A stretch of 62,000 bases of DNA, from the NCBI GenBank assembly GCA_903813345.2, contig CAIIXF020000568.1, positions 1 through 62,000 on the forward strand, in the 5' to 3' direction. A model generated the notes under the pieces. It had not been told where the DNA came from and did no database searches. It saw nothing but the letters and a program-made list of their open reading frames with translations. Shown here piece by piece: positions 13,021 through 24,944 of this stretch. The DNA comes from Owenia fusiformis. Lineage: Eukaryota; Annelida; Polychaeta; Sabellida; Oweniidae. How positions within the stretch are numbered: the first letter of the stretch is position 1; every line of letters starts with the position of its first letter. A program made the translations under genes and the position numbers.

Positions 13021-13960
13021 CAGTGCGTATCAAAAGAAAACGCAACAGATTCTTCAGAATCTCTTGGAAAAGCACAAAACCAGTGATAACAGCATTGATT
13101 TCATTCAATGCACCATAAAGTCATGTGTCTCTTCTTTACAATGATATATCACACATTGATATTTGGTCATGGTTGGGCGAGTAATCATTCCATTTGCAAA
13201 GTGGGTCAAAATTAGCTTTGGGCCAAGTTATAAACATTGCAAAAGTCAGTGTACGGAGCCCGATGCAATATTGGACGAAAACATAAAACCAATGCTGACT
13301 GCATCCTTTTAATTCAATGTACGAAAAAGCCAAATTACTCCTCTTTGCAATGGAATATCATTCATTCACAGGGAGTCATCTCTGGCCGAATAATCATTAA
13401 TTTTGCAAAGTGGGGCAAAATTCAGCTCGGACCCAAGTTTAAAACATTGCAAAAGTCAGTACAAGGGGCATAGGGGCTATTGGAAGAAGGTGTGACAGGT
13501 AATGGCATAGACAGTAAAGTGTTCATACTCATACTCTTGCAAGAATACATCCTATACCTCTCCAAATTTCCACCACATAAAGATGCGCTCATCTGTCCAC
13601 GTCATGCATGGTTCAGTCCTGAATCATGTGTGGGTTAAAGCAAAGAAAACGGCCCATGGGCAAATCTTTCTCGAGGTTTTGCTGCAATATCTGGTGGAGG
13701 AATTGTGAGCACAGATGCTCCTGAGATAGCTTTAAAAGAAAAAGTCACAACAATTCAAGTCAGGGGAACTTCCATTGGCACTTAGCCCTTGCACTAAATT
13801 TTTCAATATCTAAAACTTGGCACAGAGCCGATTTTGAATGAATGACATATCATTGCAAAGAGGAGAGACATGGCTTTATGGTACATTAAATGATATTGAT
13901 GTAGTCATCACTAGTTTTGTGATTTTACGAGATAACTACTTGTTGCGTTTTTACGCCCTG
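13021..13960. mobile_element. MITE with long TIRs and TA target duplication (copy 1)
   Basis: TA dinucleotides (13019-13020 and 13961-13962) flank inverted ends, CAGTGCGTATC at the left and its near complement ACGCCCTG at the right. The similarity continues inward for roughly 130 bp, including the CACAAAACCAGTGAT and CTCTTCTTTACAATGATAT blocks, which recur in complement near 13855-13925. The TA duplication and CAG start fit a nonautonomous Tc1/mariner-type element. Its 940 bp hold no transposase. Small open frames inside are not conserved as proteins between the two copies. Confidence 0.82.
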
Positions 13961-13962
13961 TA

Positions 13963-16194
13963 TAGTATACTGAGAGGATTTTTCTGAATTATTTGTGTTT
14001 AAATATGGGAACTGCAAATTGGCAAATAACTATAAGGTTAAATGTCCATAAAGACATTTAATTTCAAATTCCAAAGCAAATGCCAGTGGGCATTTATTAA
14101 AAGTGACCCTATAACTATGTAGAATATGGCAAACATGTTTAGAAAACCGGCGAGAAGCAATTGAAATAAGAACATCCATTCTCATGGAATTGCCCTCGTG
14201 TGCATTTAATTGCAGACATGTTATCCTAATTGCCCATGGGCATTTAAAATAATAATCACATCCCAACTCTTGAAACATGCTTAATGTTTTATGACATCAC
14301 ACTGATTTTTGTCTCTGCAACTTTTTTTGGCAGAAAATATCATTTTTAGTTCAAAAATGCATAAAAACGTCGGAACTGGCTGAATAGGGGAAAAATTTAT
14401 CAATTAAGGCTAGAAAGGGTTAATTTGCCCTACCCGAAATACGTCTAAATTATTTAATATGATATTCTAACTTTGCCACTGTGACGTCACAAATCTAACC
14501 TGACTATCTCTGAGTTTATTGAAGAAAATGATACGTCTGACAAACAGCTTTCATTCCCTATATGGCACACCTTCTACTAAGAGTTAAATCATTCACTAAA
14601 TCTAAGACAAAGGCCCTGTGTCCCGAGGATTTTGACTGAAATTTGGCCATTTTCGCCCAAATCTAAGTAAATTGCAGTTTCCATCACACCTGTATTTTGA
14701 AATAAATATTGCTACAATGTAGCAATTTAAAAATCACACATGCTTACTGTTTCTGTCGACCTGACACGTCTATCTAGCCTGTAAAAATGAAAAATCGCTA
14801 CATTGTAGCAATTTCACTGAGATATGGGCCCTGAAAATCATGTAATTTTAGCAAAAAATGAAGAAATAACCTGCAATTTTGACAGAATTTCAGAGGGCTT
14901 TCTTTCATTCATGACCCTCCACGGGCCTCTTATGACCATTCTTATACTCGCAGAATGTTTGAAAGTGATTTCAAATCACTGTTTGCCCTACGCAGAACGA
15001 AAAAAATCGATTCTGTTCTCAAATTCTGCTAGAATATTGGTCTCTGGCCAACTAGCAGACAATTTTAGGCCTCATATTAAGGTATGAGTACCATAATCCA
15101 ACACCAAATTCGAAAATTCATAACAATACTTTGTACATATGGCGTTCGTGACCAACTATAAAACGCTTACCCCCCATAGTGTTATATATCAAAATGTACC
15201 TGTTTATATAGGGGTTCGATTGATCTACATCAAATTATAGGGAGTCCGGTTATTTTTTGAGATATCAGCGTCCATTTATGACTCGCGTTTGCAAACACTT
15301 CTTCAATTTTGATATGACTGGCAAACGCGTAGTAAACATGCTCACGTCGGAACTATTTTTGACCTACATCGCTATTTTCGTAATTCAAATGAAAGTTGAA
15401 CTCATCCTCTTTATTTTGATACCAAATAGTGGCATACTAGGTACCCTAGAAGCCAACTATGGCGTTATTTAGAACAATACCACGGTTTTTTAAATGGACT
15501 ATATAGTCATACCTTTTGGCGGATGGATATGGAACCTCATACCTTAAGATACTGTTGGAGTCTCAAAAGGCAGCAAAAGCATTCATTTTTGAAACAGGAA
15601 AATTTATTCCCACTAAAAATGCCCATATGGGGATTTATTCTCAATTTTCGTGTAAATGCCCGTGAGAATTTATTATAAATATTTTTATTTCCATTCATAT
15701 TTCTTCAGTCAGTCGCAGTCAAAATTAAGCCGATTGCTTTCATTTCTTGTGTTAGAAAATGGCAAAATTTTGACATAAATAGCATCTCTCAAAGTTGACC
15801 TTTAAACCACCCTAATGTCAAGGTCAAATGTCAAAATTCTCAGAAATAACATTTTAAGTAATAAGTCATACTTCGTCTTCAATTCCATGTTAATATATAC
15901 TTGTTCTGTAAGGGAGCTAAAAGAAGGGCTTGCCGCCACGTGTCCTTTTCAATGAGTTTGGTTCATCAGTTGCCAAAAGGTACTTTTCAAAAAGTGTTTG
16001 GTTTTTGGGACAACCGTTATACATCATTACACCACATTTCCGAACCGTACAAAGCGATGTAATTTCAATTTCAGGACGATTCCATGTGTGCCGTGTATTC
16101 AATGTATGTGTGCCGCTTTAAACATGTAATGGCTTTATTTGCTCGATCCCCAATCACTGATGACAGTTGCTAAATATGTATACTTTTGAACATT
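13963..16194. other. Gene-free stretch
   Basis: No coding exon or RNA gene is recognised. A loosely palindromic motif like AAATGCCCATGGGCATTTA recurs in variants near 14080, 14235, 15620 and 15655. The longest open frame (14824-15087, plus) shows no domain and no splice context, and I treat it as chance. Confidence 0.4.
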
Positions 16195-16432
16195 TTGTTT
16201 ATTCTAACCATTCATTTTGGGATCGTTCTTGACAAACGTTGCCACATTTCCAGAATTTCATGATTTTTGTTTTATCAATGTTAATTTCAGGTTTCCAGAC
16301 ATTACATAAAGACTCAAGAGTGTTTAGTTTTAGTTGCATTCCTTCTTGGTAGTATCAAATATAACTAAATCGTCTGCAAATAGCATATTGCTAACATTTT
16401 GAGTTTCAAGGGATGGAGATTTCCCAATATTA
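16195..16432 (-). pseudogene. Non-LTR retrotransposon reverse transcriptase fragment
   Basis: On the minus strand the translation reads ...NMLFADDLVIFDTTKK, then, after one frameshift, GMQLKLNTLESLCNVW and EINIDKTKIMKFW. LFADD is the catalytic YADD-type box of reverse transcriptases. INIDKTKIM matches the following conserved motif of LINE polymerases (CR1, L2, RTE, Jockey type). Only about 75 residues remain, with a frameshift and a stop near 16195. The upstream part is cut off almost exactly where the 1.43-kb repeat starts (16434). It is a dead 5'-truncated copy; the clade cannot be fixed from this piece. Confidence 0.8.
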
Positions 16433-16433
16433 T

Positions 16434-17864
16434 CAGAGGGGGAGGGGGGGGGGGCGAGATTTGTATTGGCACGTTCAATTACCAATTTTGGAAACAGGCC
16501 TCATTTGCCATCGAAATATCTCTGTGAATGTTCGCGGTTTTGTGAATATTCTCTGCAAGTTTGAATCGATTAACTTAAAATTCTTTTTAACTGATGTTAA
16601 GATTTCAAATTTTACTTTAGCAGGCCTGTCAACTAACATGAGTGACTTGGTAATGTTGAACACCTCCCCTCAAAATGTGGACACCTTGGTCCAAATCTGA
16701 ACACCTTGATCCAAATTTTGAACACCTTGGTTTAAATTTTATTACATCTTACCAAATTTTGAACACCTTAAATTTTTCGCGCGTGACTTCAAATTCTTCA
16801 GCAAATGCGTGACAAATACACAAATTGCGGGACAGTTGACAGGCCTGCTTTAGTATGCACGGCCCTAGGAGAGATCATGGTCAAGATTGTTCACATGATC
16901 ATAATTTGAACTTTGATTGGACATCATCATGCATTGCGAATCATGAATTTAAAAAATTATTTCCATAAATACGAGGGAATATGACAGAATTATGGGAACC
17001 ACTCATTTCTCCAAGAGCTCCCTTATTAGGAAGCTGAATATAGCTCTCCTGAAGAAATATACTAATCGGGATTCTCGCAGACATATTCAATAAGCTTGAA
17101 AGTTGATAACTGATCTCATAGACACGAACAGGGATCATTGGAACCCGACAACTATGGATCCGAGGCATTATATTCAGTGGTAATTGGAAGAGGACAACTA
17201 TGCACCTTAGGCATAGTCAGTGATAATTTGAAGAGGACAACTGGATATCAGGCATATTCAATTGTAATTTGAAACGGACAACTTTGGATCTCAAACATAT
17301 TAAGTGGTCATTGGAAGCTGAAAACTATGGATCGCGTGGAAACATGTAGATCGCGGTAAATCACAATATACATCAAAACTTAATTTATTCTTTAAAACAT
17401 CACAATTTTAATGTGAAAGCATAAGCCCTTCTTGTTACATTCCATTAGAGTTCACAAAAATCAAATTGGGAATTTCTGCTGAATCAAGAAATAATAGGAC
17501 TTTTGTCAGGTGTCCAAATTATAAATATTCTAAAAAGTAATCTGACCTGACCACCAACTATTGATTTATCCTCTATTGAAAGTATTACTTTAACAGTATT
17601 TAATAGATTAAAAACTCACACTTCATCAAATCACTAACATAAATGTTACTTCTGTTCAAAATTGGGTTCAATTTCTGCAATATTTTCTAAGAGAACTGAG
17701 AAGTTTACAAGAAACCCATATTTTATGCCATCTTTTGAGACATGAATGCTTTTGGAAAGTGGCTTTGGTAAGTCATTTGATTATTTCATGAATTTGAATG
17801 AACTTACATTAAAGAATAATGACCAGTTTTACATAAAGGAATATGCATATAGCTTTTGTCATAC
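16434..17864. repeat. 1.43-kb long direct repeat, copy 1
   Basis: This block is nearly identical to 18919-20348 (offset 2484-2485). The copies differ at about ten positions I could spot, for example TTCGCGG/TTCGCTG, ATAGCTCTCC/ATAGCCCAAT and CATAAATG/CATAAAGG, and by one G in the G-run (11 here, 10 there). Both begin with CAGAGGGGGA plus a poly-G run and end at GTCATAC. The ends lack the TG..CA of LTRs and I see no target duplication, so a segmental duplication or an unclassified element is likelier than an LTR pair. A nested MITE lies inside. Small open frames are shared but look non-coding. Confidence 0.9.
16621..16847. mobile_element. 227-bp MITE nested in repeat copy 1
   Basis: Perfect 13-bp inverted ends, CAGGCCTGTCAAC and GTTGACAGGCCTG, are flanked by CTTTAG on both sides (16615-16620 and 16848-16853). 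The interior has a loose tandem of about 21 bp around GAACACCTTG. The diverged relative at 40.3 kb lacks this piece and so provides an empty site. Part of another copy is at 45375-45432. Confidence 0.82.
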
Positions 17865-18918
17865 TTTTTATTTGATATAATAGTGCAAATTGTGACTGGC
17901 ATCAGATTTATGCCAATCAACGTAACTTTGAACAATCTTCCCAATGATACGTGTATATCATACTAAATTTTGGTACCATATATCTCGGTTTTGGCTGTAG
18001 AGGGGACTTATTGGACATTTTCATTGCATTTAGACACAATTAGAACTCTAATTTGAACATGGTCTCAATATTAGCGTCAGAGAACCCATACATATAATTG
18101 TCATATCCCGGGTGTCATATAGACCTGATGATTTTTATGGGTCTTTGATTTTTATGGCTCTAGCATCTAGCATGAAGTTCAGGTAATATATTACTTCCTG
18201 GTATTTGGCCTTGAGGATACGATTTTACGCCGGCCGAAGACAATGGACCTCATATTGAAATGTAATAGGCATAGAGATGGCACAAAACGATGGTAATAGT
18301 ATAGTATCTATATAACTGAATAAAGCTTGAATAATAGATGCCACTCTTGTTTGTATTTAATTTGCTTGGACTAAACTTCTATTGACTTTAATGCTAGAAA
18401 CCGGAGCTAGAAACTTGCTTAGTCACTTGATTTCATGATTTATCAAAACGCGTTGGTCCAATCTGTCTGAAATTCGAATGGCATACTATTGTATAACCCG
18501 GTCAATGTACGTGAAAATGTTTGGCGTCATTCGAATTAACCATTGTTTTAAAGGATTTTAGCATTACATCAATGGAGATTTGTCCCAAGTTTTTTTTAAA
18601 TGCCATGGAAAATGATTTAAAAGGTATAACTGTGTAAATCAAAGCTATTCTTTGAGAAAACGTTCCACTGACATCAAATATGCTATCAAAAATAAAGAAA
18701 ATTAAATCATTAGAGGTAATAAGTGCAAATCTCTTAAAATCTCATTCCCGGGATCTCATTAAAAACGAGAATTTGCAAGATTTCAAAGCTATTTTGAAAT
18801 TCCCCTATTGGATGACGTGTAGGCGAATGGCTCACTAGAACCGAATGGCAGTCTGGCCGAAAATAAAAATTATTGGCGACATCTATTTATTCATATTCAT
18901 TCATCTATACGGCCCCGG
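17865..18918. other. Unique spacer between the 1.43-kb repeats
   Basis: This is 1054 bp of AT-rich DNA without recognised genes. I found no reverse transcriptase, gag or integrase remnant, which argues against the block being the interior of an LTR element. Confidence 0.4.
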
Positions 18919-20348
18919 CAGAGGGGGAGGGGGGGGGGCGAGATTTGTATTGGCACGTTCAATTACCAATTTTGGAAACAGGCCTCATTTGCCATCGAAA
19001 TATCTCTGTGAATGTTCGCTGTTTTGTGAATATTCTCTGCAAGTTTGAATCGATTAACTTAAAATTCTTTTTAACTGATGTTAAGATTTCAAATTTTACT
19101 TTAGCAGGCCTGTCAACTAACATGAGTGACTTGGTAATGTTGAACACCTCCCCTCAAAATGTGGACACCTTGGTCCAAATCTGAACACCTTGATCCAAAT
19201 TTTGAACACCTTGGTTTAAATTTTATTACATCTTGCCAAATTTTGAACACCTTAAATTTTTCGCGCGTGACTTCAAATTCTTCAGCAAATGCGTGACAAA
19301 TACGCAAATTGCGGGACAGTTGACAGGCCTGCTTTAGTATGCACGGCCCTAGGAGAGATCATGGTCAAGATTGTTCACATGATCATAATTTGAACTTTGA
19401 TTGGACATCATCATGCATTGCGAATCATGAATTTAAAAAATTATTTCCATAAATACGAGGGAATATGACAGAATTATGGGAACCACTCATTTCTCCAAGA
19501 GCTCCCTTATTAGGAAGCTGAATATAGCCCAATTGAAGAAATATACTAATCTGGATTCTCGCAGACATATTCAATAAGCTTGAAAGTTGATAACTGATCT
19601 CATAGACACAAACAGGGATCATTGGAACCCGACAACTATGGATCCGAGGCATTATATTCAGTGGTAATTGGAAGAGGACAACTATGCACCTTAGGCATAG
19701 TCAGTGATAATTTGAAGAGGACAACTGGATATCAGGCATATTCAATTGTAATTTGAAACGGACAACTTTGGATCTCAAACATATTAAGTGGTCATTGGAA
19801 GCTGAAAACTATGGATTGCGTGGAAACATGTAGATCGCGGTAAATCACAATATACATCAAAACTTAATTTATTCTTTAAAACATCACAATTTTAATGTGA
19901 AAGCATAAGCCCTTCTTGTTACATTCCATTAGAGTTCACAAAAATCAAATTGGGAATTTCTGCTGAATCAAGAAATAATAGGACTTTTGTCAGGTGTCCA
20001 AATTATAAATATTCTAAAAAGTAATCTGACCTGACCACCAACTATTGATTTATCCTCTATTGAAAGTATTACTTTAACAGTATTTAATAGATTAAAAACT
20101 CACACTTCATCAAATCACTAACATAAAGGTTACTTCTGTTCAAAATTGGGTTCAATTTCTGCAATATTTTCTAAGAGAACTGAGAAGTTTACAAGAAACC
20201 CATATTTTATGCCATCTTTTGAGACATGAATGCTTTTGGAAAGTGGCTTTGGTAAGTCATTTGATTATTTCATGAATTTGAATGAACTTACATTAAAGAA
20301 TAATGACCAGTTTTACATAAAGGAATATGCATATAGCTTTTGTCATAC
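18919..20348. repeat. 1.43-kb long direct repeat, copy 2
   Basis: Second copy of the block at 16434-17864, about 99% identical by eye. It includes the same nested MITE at the same position, so the MITE was present before the duplication. The flanks (CCCCGG on the left, GGTTATTC on the right) are unrelated to those of copy 1. Confidence 0.9.
19105..19331. mobile_element. 227-bp MITE nested in repeat copy 2
   Basis: Same CAGGCCTGTCAAC ends and CTTTAG flanks as at 16621-16847, carried along by the duplication. Confidence 0.82.
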
Positions 20349-23170
20349 GGTTATTCTAGAACATACAGGCATGTGTTCATTGTTTGAATTAACATTAAGA
20401 CATTGAGAGGCAAGTGGTGCCACAGAGGATATGATAATGATCCCTCCAATGTAAGGATTGTACATAATTTGTAATCACAGTTCTTTCAAGAGTTTCTTCA
20501 CCATTGTCAGTCTAGGTAACAATCACGAGTGGTGTCACAAGAGAGTTACATCATCATTGTTGTATATGTAACAGAGTTATTAATAGTGCCAAATACAGAA
20601 GACTACGATAATAATGTTCTTCTCTCCAAGTTGAGGATTTCACACAATACGTAATTGAAGTCCATAACTTTGTTACACATTATTGTTGCAAACGCCCATC
20701 ACTTGAACCAGTAACAACATGCTTTGTAGATACAGACACTGCAACCGGCCGCCGCAGACTGGATCTCTGTGGTCCTCTGTCGATCTTCTCTGTCACTTCA
20801 TTTACAGGATAGACATTGTTACGACCTGAAAGTACTTGAAAAAAAGAGGAAAAAGTCAGCAAGGAGGATTTGACTTTTTCCTTAAAAGGAATAGGTGAAT
20901 ATATCCATATCTCTGGAATGACCATTTTTAGATATGAGTATATTTATATATTGCTTTTAAGACTATGCATTAACATGCAAATGTCACCACCGGCCATTTG
21001 TGTTAGCAGCAATTTGTAACAGCAGCTTAACATTAATTGCTGACTGCCATCCATGAAGTAGTTTTGTCCATTAAATAGAGAATATCACACTATTTCACAA
21101 CTACTGGTGGTGACATAAAAAATCAAATCATTGCTGAGTAAGTACAGTTTAATGAAAACTATGAATAAAAATCGTATGATTGCTGAATTAATTGGCAAAT
21201 TAGTTCTTCTATAGCTAGCTAATAGCTAGCATTATAGTAATCAAACAAATGATCAAGACCAAATTGATTGAATTTAAAGTATTTTCCCTGTTTAGTTCCC
21301 AAAGTCTCAGAATGAAAAATTACCAAACACATGCAAACAGTGTTCCCTGTGTAGCAACCAATGCCCGATTTGCTGAAAAAAAGAAAAAATATATGTAATG
21401 CATGTTAATCTTATTATTCCAATTGAATAAATTGCCAAAAAAAGAATTTGGAGGGATGGAGTAAGGTAGTAATAGATTTTAACTAGTCAATACAATACTG
21501 CTTGCAGCACTGTAACCATTGTGTGGCTGCTACCAAGTTCATTCTTCTGGCTAAATTGTGATTTTGTGCAAGGAGAAAATTGATTTATTAGTATCTTCTT
21601 TGCAACAGTAGTAGTTGTAGTCCAGAGCAGTAGTAGCCATTGTCCTTTTTCACCTTCTTCAAAACACCTACATTGAGAAAAATGGTTTTAATGACTACCC
21701 TAACTCCGAAGCATGCAAGGGATTATCATTTGACAAAATAACATTTAAACCTTAACAATCAGTGTCTAGGTCATAGATACCTAGACAGTTGATTGCTTTT
21801 TGGACCAAATAATGGTCGCATTTGCACTGACCTCAACACAAGAAAAAAATAGTTGAAAACTAAAAATTGGCTACAAATAGGCTACAACACAGAGAATCAT
21901 CTTCCAGCTCGCACCAAAAAAAAGAATTGAAAATTGAAACCTAAAAACTGAGACTAACATACTTAGTATGTTAACTCTCAGGTGAAAGTGAATGTAAAAA
22001 ACAACAATATGAAGACAATATTTCCAAATATGGCGCACATCTCTTCCATTTTGAAATGAACCATTGGTGGATTCCACTATTCTTTCATTTCAGAACATAG
22101 AACCTGTTACGAAGCTTTCAAGCCAACCACACCTTAACAAAAGATCAAACATTGGGTGACCGTCCCCTCGCTCATGCTGTATGCTGTCCAGAGAGATTAA
22201 GAAGAATAACAAGAATGCCATCCTTGGCCATGCATTATTAGGATACATCACATTAAAAAGATAAAATACAAGACCAGACCACTATCAATTCCCGATAGTA
22301 TCTTTACTGTAACACTGATAAGCAATGTCTACCTACCTAAAGAGTACAAGGTAACATGTATCAACTCCAATGCCGTTCCTGTACAGTAACCATGTGAATC
22401 CTTGCTGCGTCCTCACAAGATCTTAAGAATCACACTATATCCGTCATAGCCAACTAATCGTCACTGATGCTTGAAAGCAAAAATGAGTGGACCATCACCA
22501 GAATTCACCGAGACCCCTCGGGAACTATCAAATGCACACCGGCACCACAGCAATACATTGACCTACATCCTGGTGGGTGCAGGTCGACCACGTTTACTGA
22601 CGAGTAACTGTGGCTTTCATCAGCCATCAGAATATAGGCGAAACAAGAACCAAGTTCAACAATAAGAATCCAACAAGGAAACTGTTGGGTTGGGACTTAC
22701 AAGGAATTGATACCTGAAACCCATGCATCTAGAGATTGATAGACACTGATCATCAGAATCACAGTGGAGATACCACAAGGAACATCAAATGGTATGATCA
22801 AGTAAGCCAGAGCTCTCAATGCAATGGATCAGAATGACCCATGCTCAACGATGTCATCCTTAGATATTCCTCGAAATCAATCGGGACAACATAAAACATG
22901 AACAAAGGAAGGCCTCCCAACAATTGATCTCGTGTTAAGACATGTTTAGCCATCCAGCTTCATAGCAGACTCCACGTACCTCCACTCCAGAATAATGGGC
23001 TGGCCAACAAAATCCACCGGTTCATTCAAAATGGAAGGTGCCCCACTAAACGAGAAGAACCTGCCTCCCAACCCATAGATGGAAATTATTGTCTAGCTGG
23101 AGATGACCCTTTAAATGACTATCATAACATAAAAATGACTAACATAGAAAATCAAGATTACTTAACTTAG
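20349..23170. other. Mostly gene-free stretch with one exon-like module
   Basis: Apart from the exon-like block at 20660-20825, no gene is recognised. From about 22080 to 23160 the DNA is less AT-rich and has several moderately long open stretches on the plus strand, such as around 22927-23168, but each ends in stops and none shows a family I know. It may be a decayed gene or element. Confidence 0.35.
20660..20825 (-). other. Exon-like module, member 1
   Basis: On the minus strand a pyrimidine-poor but usable acceptor (AAAAGTCAAATCC upstream, then AAGTACTTTCAG) precedes an open stretch with VTEKIDRGPQRSS and VSVSTKHVVTGSSDGRLQQ, ending in a stop. The upstream text TTGCTGACTTTTTCC and the VSTxHxxxTxSxDx pattern are shared with the modules at 24.8 and 33.6 kb. 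No clear donor follows. It is a relative of those modules; whether it is transcribed is unknown. Confidence 0.4.
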
Positions 23171-23229
23171 GTGACAGGAACATTGCAACTCTATTACATC
23201 AAGGGTCGTGTTGAAGTAGCTTCCAGTGT

Positions 23230-24690
23230 ATCCAGTGATCTTGGCTTGGCTTCCTTCCCATGTGTGGGTCATCTTCACTTGGATTCCTATGGGTGGCTAG
23301 GTTTCCATTTGTGGCTCGATGCTTATCTTCCAGCAGTTGACTCATCTTCCAGAGGGCAGCCTGACTTCCTGTAGGATGACCATCTTGGCTTGACTTCCAA
23401 TTGATGGCTAGGTTTCCATTTGTGGGTCATCTTCACTTGGATTCCTATGGTGGCTAGGTTTCCATTTGTGGCTAGATGCTTATCTTCCAGCAGTTAACTC
23501 ATCTTCCAGAGGGCAGCCTGACTTCCTGTAGGATGACCATCTTGGCTTGACTTCCAATTGATGGCTAGGTTTCCATTTGTGGGTCATCTTCACTTGGATT
23601 CCTATGGTGGCTAGGTTTCCATTTTTGGCTAGATGCTTATATTCCAGCAGTTGACTCATCTTCCAGAGGGCAGCCTGACTTCCTGTAGGATGACCATCTT
23701 GGCTTGACTTCCAATTGATGGCTAGGTTTCCATTTGTGGGTCATCTTCACTTGGATTCCTATGGTGGCTAGGTTTCCATTTGTGGCTAGATGCTTATCTT
23801 CCAGCAGTTAACTCATCTTCCAGAGGGCAGCCTGACTTCCTGTAGGATGAACATCTTGGCTTGACTTCCAATTGATGGCTAGGTTTCCATTTGTGGGTCA
23901 TCTTCACTTGGATTCCTATGGTGGCTAGGTTTCCATTTGTGGCTAGATGCTTATCTTCCAGCAGTTGACTCATCTTCCAGAGGGCAGCCTGACTTCCTGT
24001 AGGATGACCATCTTGGCTTGACTTCCAATTGATGGCTAGGTTTCCATTTGTGGGTCATCTTCACTTGGATTCCTATGGTGGCTAGGTTTCCATTTGTGGC
24101 TAGATGCTTATCTTCCAGCAGTTAACTCATCTTCCAGAGGGCAGCCTGACTTCCTGTAGGATGACCATCTTGGCTTGACTTCCAATTGATGGCTAGGTTT
24201 CCATTTGTGGGTCATCTTCACTTGGATTCCTATGGTGGCTAGGTTTCCATTTGTGGCTAGATGCTTATCTTCCAGCAGTTGACTCATCTTCCAGAGGGCA
24301 GCCTGACTTCCTGTAGGATGACCATCTTGGCTTGACTTCCAATTGATGGCTAGGTTTCCATTTGTGGCTTGATGCTTATTTGTGGCTTGATGCTTATTTG
24401 TGGCTCATCTTCCAGCAGGTGGCTATCTTCCAGCAGGTTTGTGGGTCATCTTGTGGGTCATCTTCACTTGGATTCCTTTGGGTGGCTAGGTTTCCATTTG
24501 TGGCTAGATGCTTATCTTCCAGAAGTTGACTCATCTTCCAGAGGGCAGCTTGACTTCCTGTAGGATGACCATCTTGGCTTGACTTCCAATTGATGGCCTG
24601 GCTTCCATTAGTTGCTCATCTTCCAGCAGGTGCCTCGGTCTTCCAGAGGCCAGTTTGGATTCCTGTTTGTGGTTCAGATTCTAGTGGGCT
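23230..24690. repeat. 157-bp minisatellite
   Basis: CTTGGCTTGACTTCCAATTG starts at 23384, 23541, 23698, 23855, 24012, 24169 and 24326, exactly 157 bp apart. A degenerate unit follows at 24573. Each unit contains TAGGTTTCCATTTGTGG twice. Successive units alternate GTTGACTC and GTTAACTC, so the working period is two units (314 bp). Small open frames in the array are not conserved across units as a protein would be. The array lies just downstream (minus sense) of the donor of the exon-like module at 24760-24944. Confidence 0.93.
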
Positions 24691-24759
24691 TCTAAACTCC
24701 AGGCTAAAGGTAAATCTGAAAGCAATACTGTATATTAGGAAATGAAATATTGTACTTAC

Positions 24760-24944
24760 TTGACTATGATCCTAGAGACCTCTCCTGTCCTGGACAATGC
24801 TACTTAAGGCATATAAAGACATCACCAGAAGAAGTAATAGCAGTATGATATGTGGATACAAACACTGTAGACGGATGGTGTAGACTGTGGTTCCTCTTCT
24901 CGGACAACACAGAATTTTTCATGGCAAGGGTAAGAGGAGGGCAC
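24760..24944 (-). other. Exon-like module with consensus splice sites, member 2
   Basis: Minus strand: the tract TTTTTCCTATTTTGTATG leads to the acceptor TACTTCCAG, followed by 185 nt and the donor CAA/GTAAGTACA. In one frame it reads TLAMKNSV...STVFVSTYHT, then SSGDVFICLK and a stop about 55 nt before the donor. The paralogue at 33536-33724 preserves the acceptor, the donor, the stop position and SGDVF(I/M)CLK. A stop upstream of a donor suggests a non-coding RNA or a UTR exon, or a terminal coding segment with an intron in the UTR. Confidence 0.45.

Noticed and set aside
14824-15087. 87-aa plus-strand open frame
   Set aside because: No splice context, no motif, and average composition for the region.
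16434-20348. LTR retrotransposon with 1.43-kb LTRs
   Set aside because: No TG..CA ends, no target duplication, no primer-binding site and no gag/pol remnant in the 1054-bp spacer.
20680-20760. WD40 repeat suggested by HVVTGSSDGRL
   Set aside because: Only one short match, with no WD dipeptide or flanking blades.
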